Assembly (NCBI RefSeq): GCF_900115245.1
Contig: NZ_FOVT01000003.1
Coordinates: 62,001-126,000 of the forward strand
Length of the DNA: 64,000 nt
Direction: 5' to 3'
Source of the DNA: Mesorhizobium sp. NFR06
Lineage (GTDB): Bacteria; Pseudomonadota; Alphaproteobacteria; Rhizobiales; Rhizobiaceae
Of the stretch, positions 63,896-64,000 are shown piece by piece (within the stretch, counting starts at the first letter, position 1; every line of letters starts with the position of its first letter). A model generated the notes under the pieces. The model did not search any database and had not been told where the DNA came from. It worked only from the letters and a program-made list of their open reading frames with translations. A program made the position numbers and the translations under genes.

Positions 63896-64000
63896 TTGAG
63901 TGCGCGGCGGCCGCCCTGCCGTTCCGGCGGCCCCGGCTCCGGCAAGACCACGCTGATCGAAGCGCTGCGGCCGAAGGCTTTGCGACCGCGCCCGAAGCCG
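63896..64000 (+). pseudogene. P-loop ATPase fragment at the window edge
   Basis: The frame contains a Walker A motif (SGGPGSGKTTLIEAL) typical of small AAA-type ATPases of the AAA_28 kind. The residues just before it and the frame after it look disturbed: the expected continuation (AAEGFATAPEA) is in a shifted frame, as if one G were missing near 63977. The only start in frame is a TTG at 63896. It may be a decayed gene or reflect sequence error; the window ends before this can be judged. Confidence 0.35.

Overview
The window looks like chromosome from an alphaproteobacterium of the order Rhizobiales, most likely Mesorhizobium or a close relative. The case rests on high GC with very long antisense open frames, a circularly permuted two-piece tmRNA with the tag ANDNYAEARLAA, a BA14K-family secreted protein, the hflK-hflC-DUF2065-degP block next to folA, an ACC deaminase with its own Lrp-type regulator, and rhizobial-style intergenic palindromes. 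The genus is inferred from remembered gene content, not from a search. I see no transposase, integrase, phage genes or CRISPR array.

Layout. 1-571 is the 3' part of cobT. 942-7896 (minus) is an arabinoside utilisation block: an ArsR-type regulator, a GH51 arabinofuranosidase and a sugar ABC importer (ATPase, two permeases, binding protein). 8153-8228 is tRNA-Lys(CTT), followed by a PhzF-like protein. 9424-12633 is a MacA/MacB-type exporter with MacB split into two genes. 12669-14370 is the divergent acdR/acdS pair. 14404-19915 holds a Nudix/endonuclease-phosphatase pair, BA14K, PilZ, ilvC and a TetR/DUF1772 pair. 19937-25336 is a run of small redox loci, each beside its own regulator: MarR with Rieske plus GST, a flavoprotein monooxygenase, HxlR with a QorB-like reductase, and an SDR epimerase. 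25454-29364 is a tandem kup pair whose first copy is broken. 29451-34669 holds pdxJ, a SpoIIAA-like protein, a RecD/Dda-like helicase, an EF-G-like protein without a GTPase domain, and a cobalt-type nitrile hydratase operon. 34790-39240 is an RND efflux pair.

40152-42763 is ilvI-ilvH behind a complete leader-peptide attenuator. Then come a flavin monooxygenase (42973-44781), an XRE-cupin/unknown/GNAT operon, a HerA-like ATPase, a diguanylate cyclase, the divergent overlapping miaA/serB, a GNAT, degP-DUF2065-hflC-hflK, folA-DUF4424, cobF, modE-modC-modB-modA, a decayed mop gene, thyA, DUF2853 and ssrA. The last 105 bases carry a P-loop fragment.

How it works together. Branched-chain amino acid synthesis is present as ilvIH (attenuated) and a distant ilvC. 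Molybdate uptake is one operon with two ModE-type operators, a ModE lacking the molybdate-binding half, and a broken molbindin gene. Several divergent regulator/target pairs have clear palindromic operators between them. The most unusual items are the homogenised and frameshifted kup copy, the GTPase-less EF-G, the ilv attenuator, the mop/ModE arrangement, and several structured intergenic repeats, especially the one at 48344-48477.
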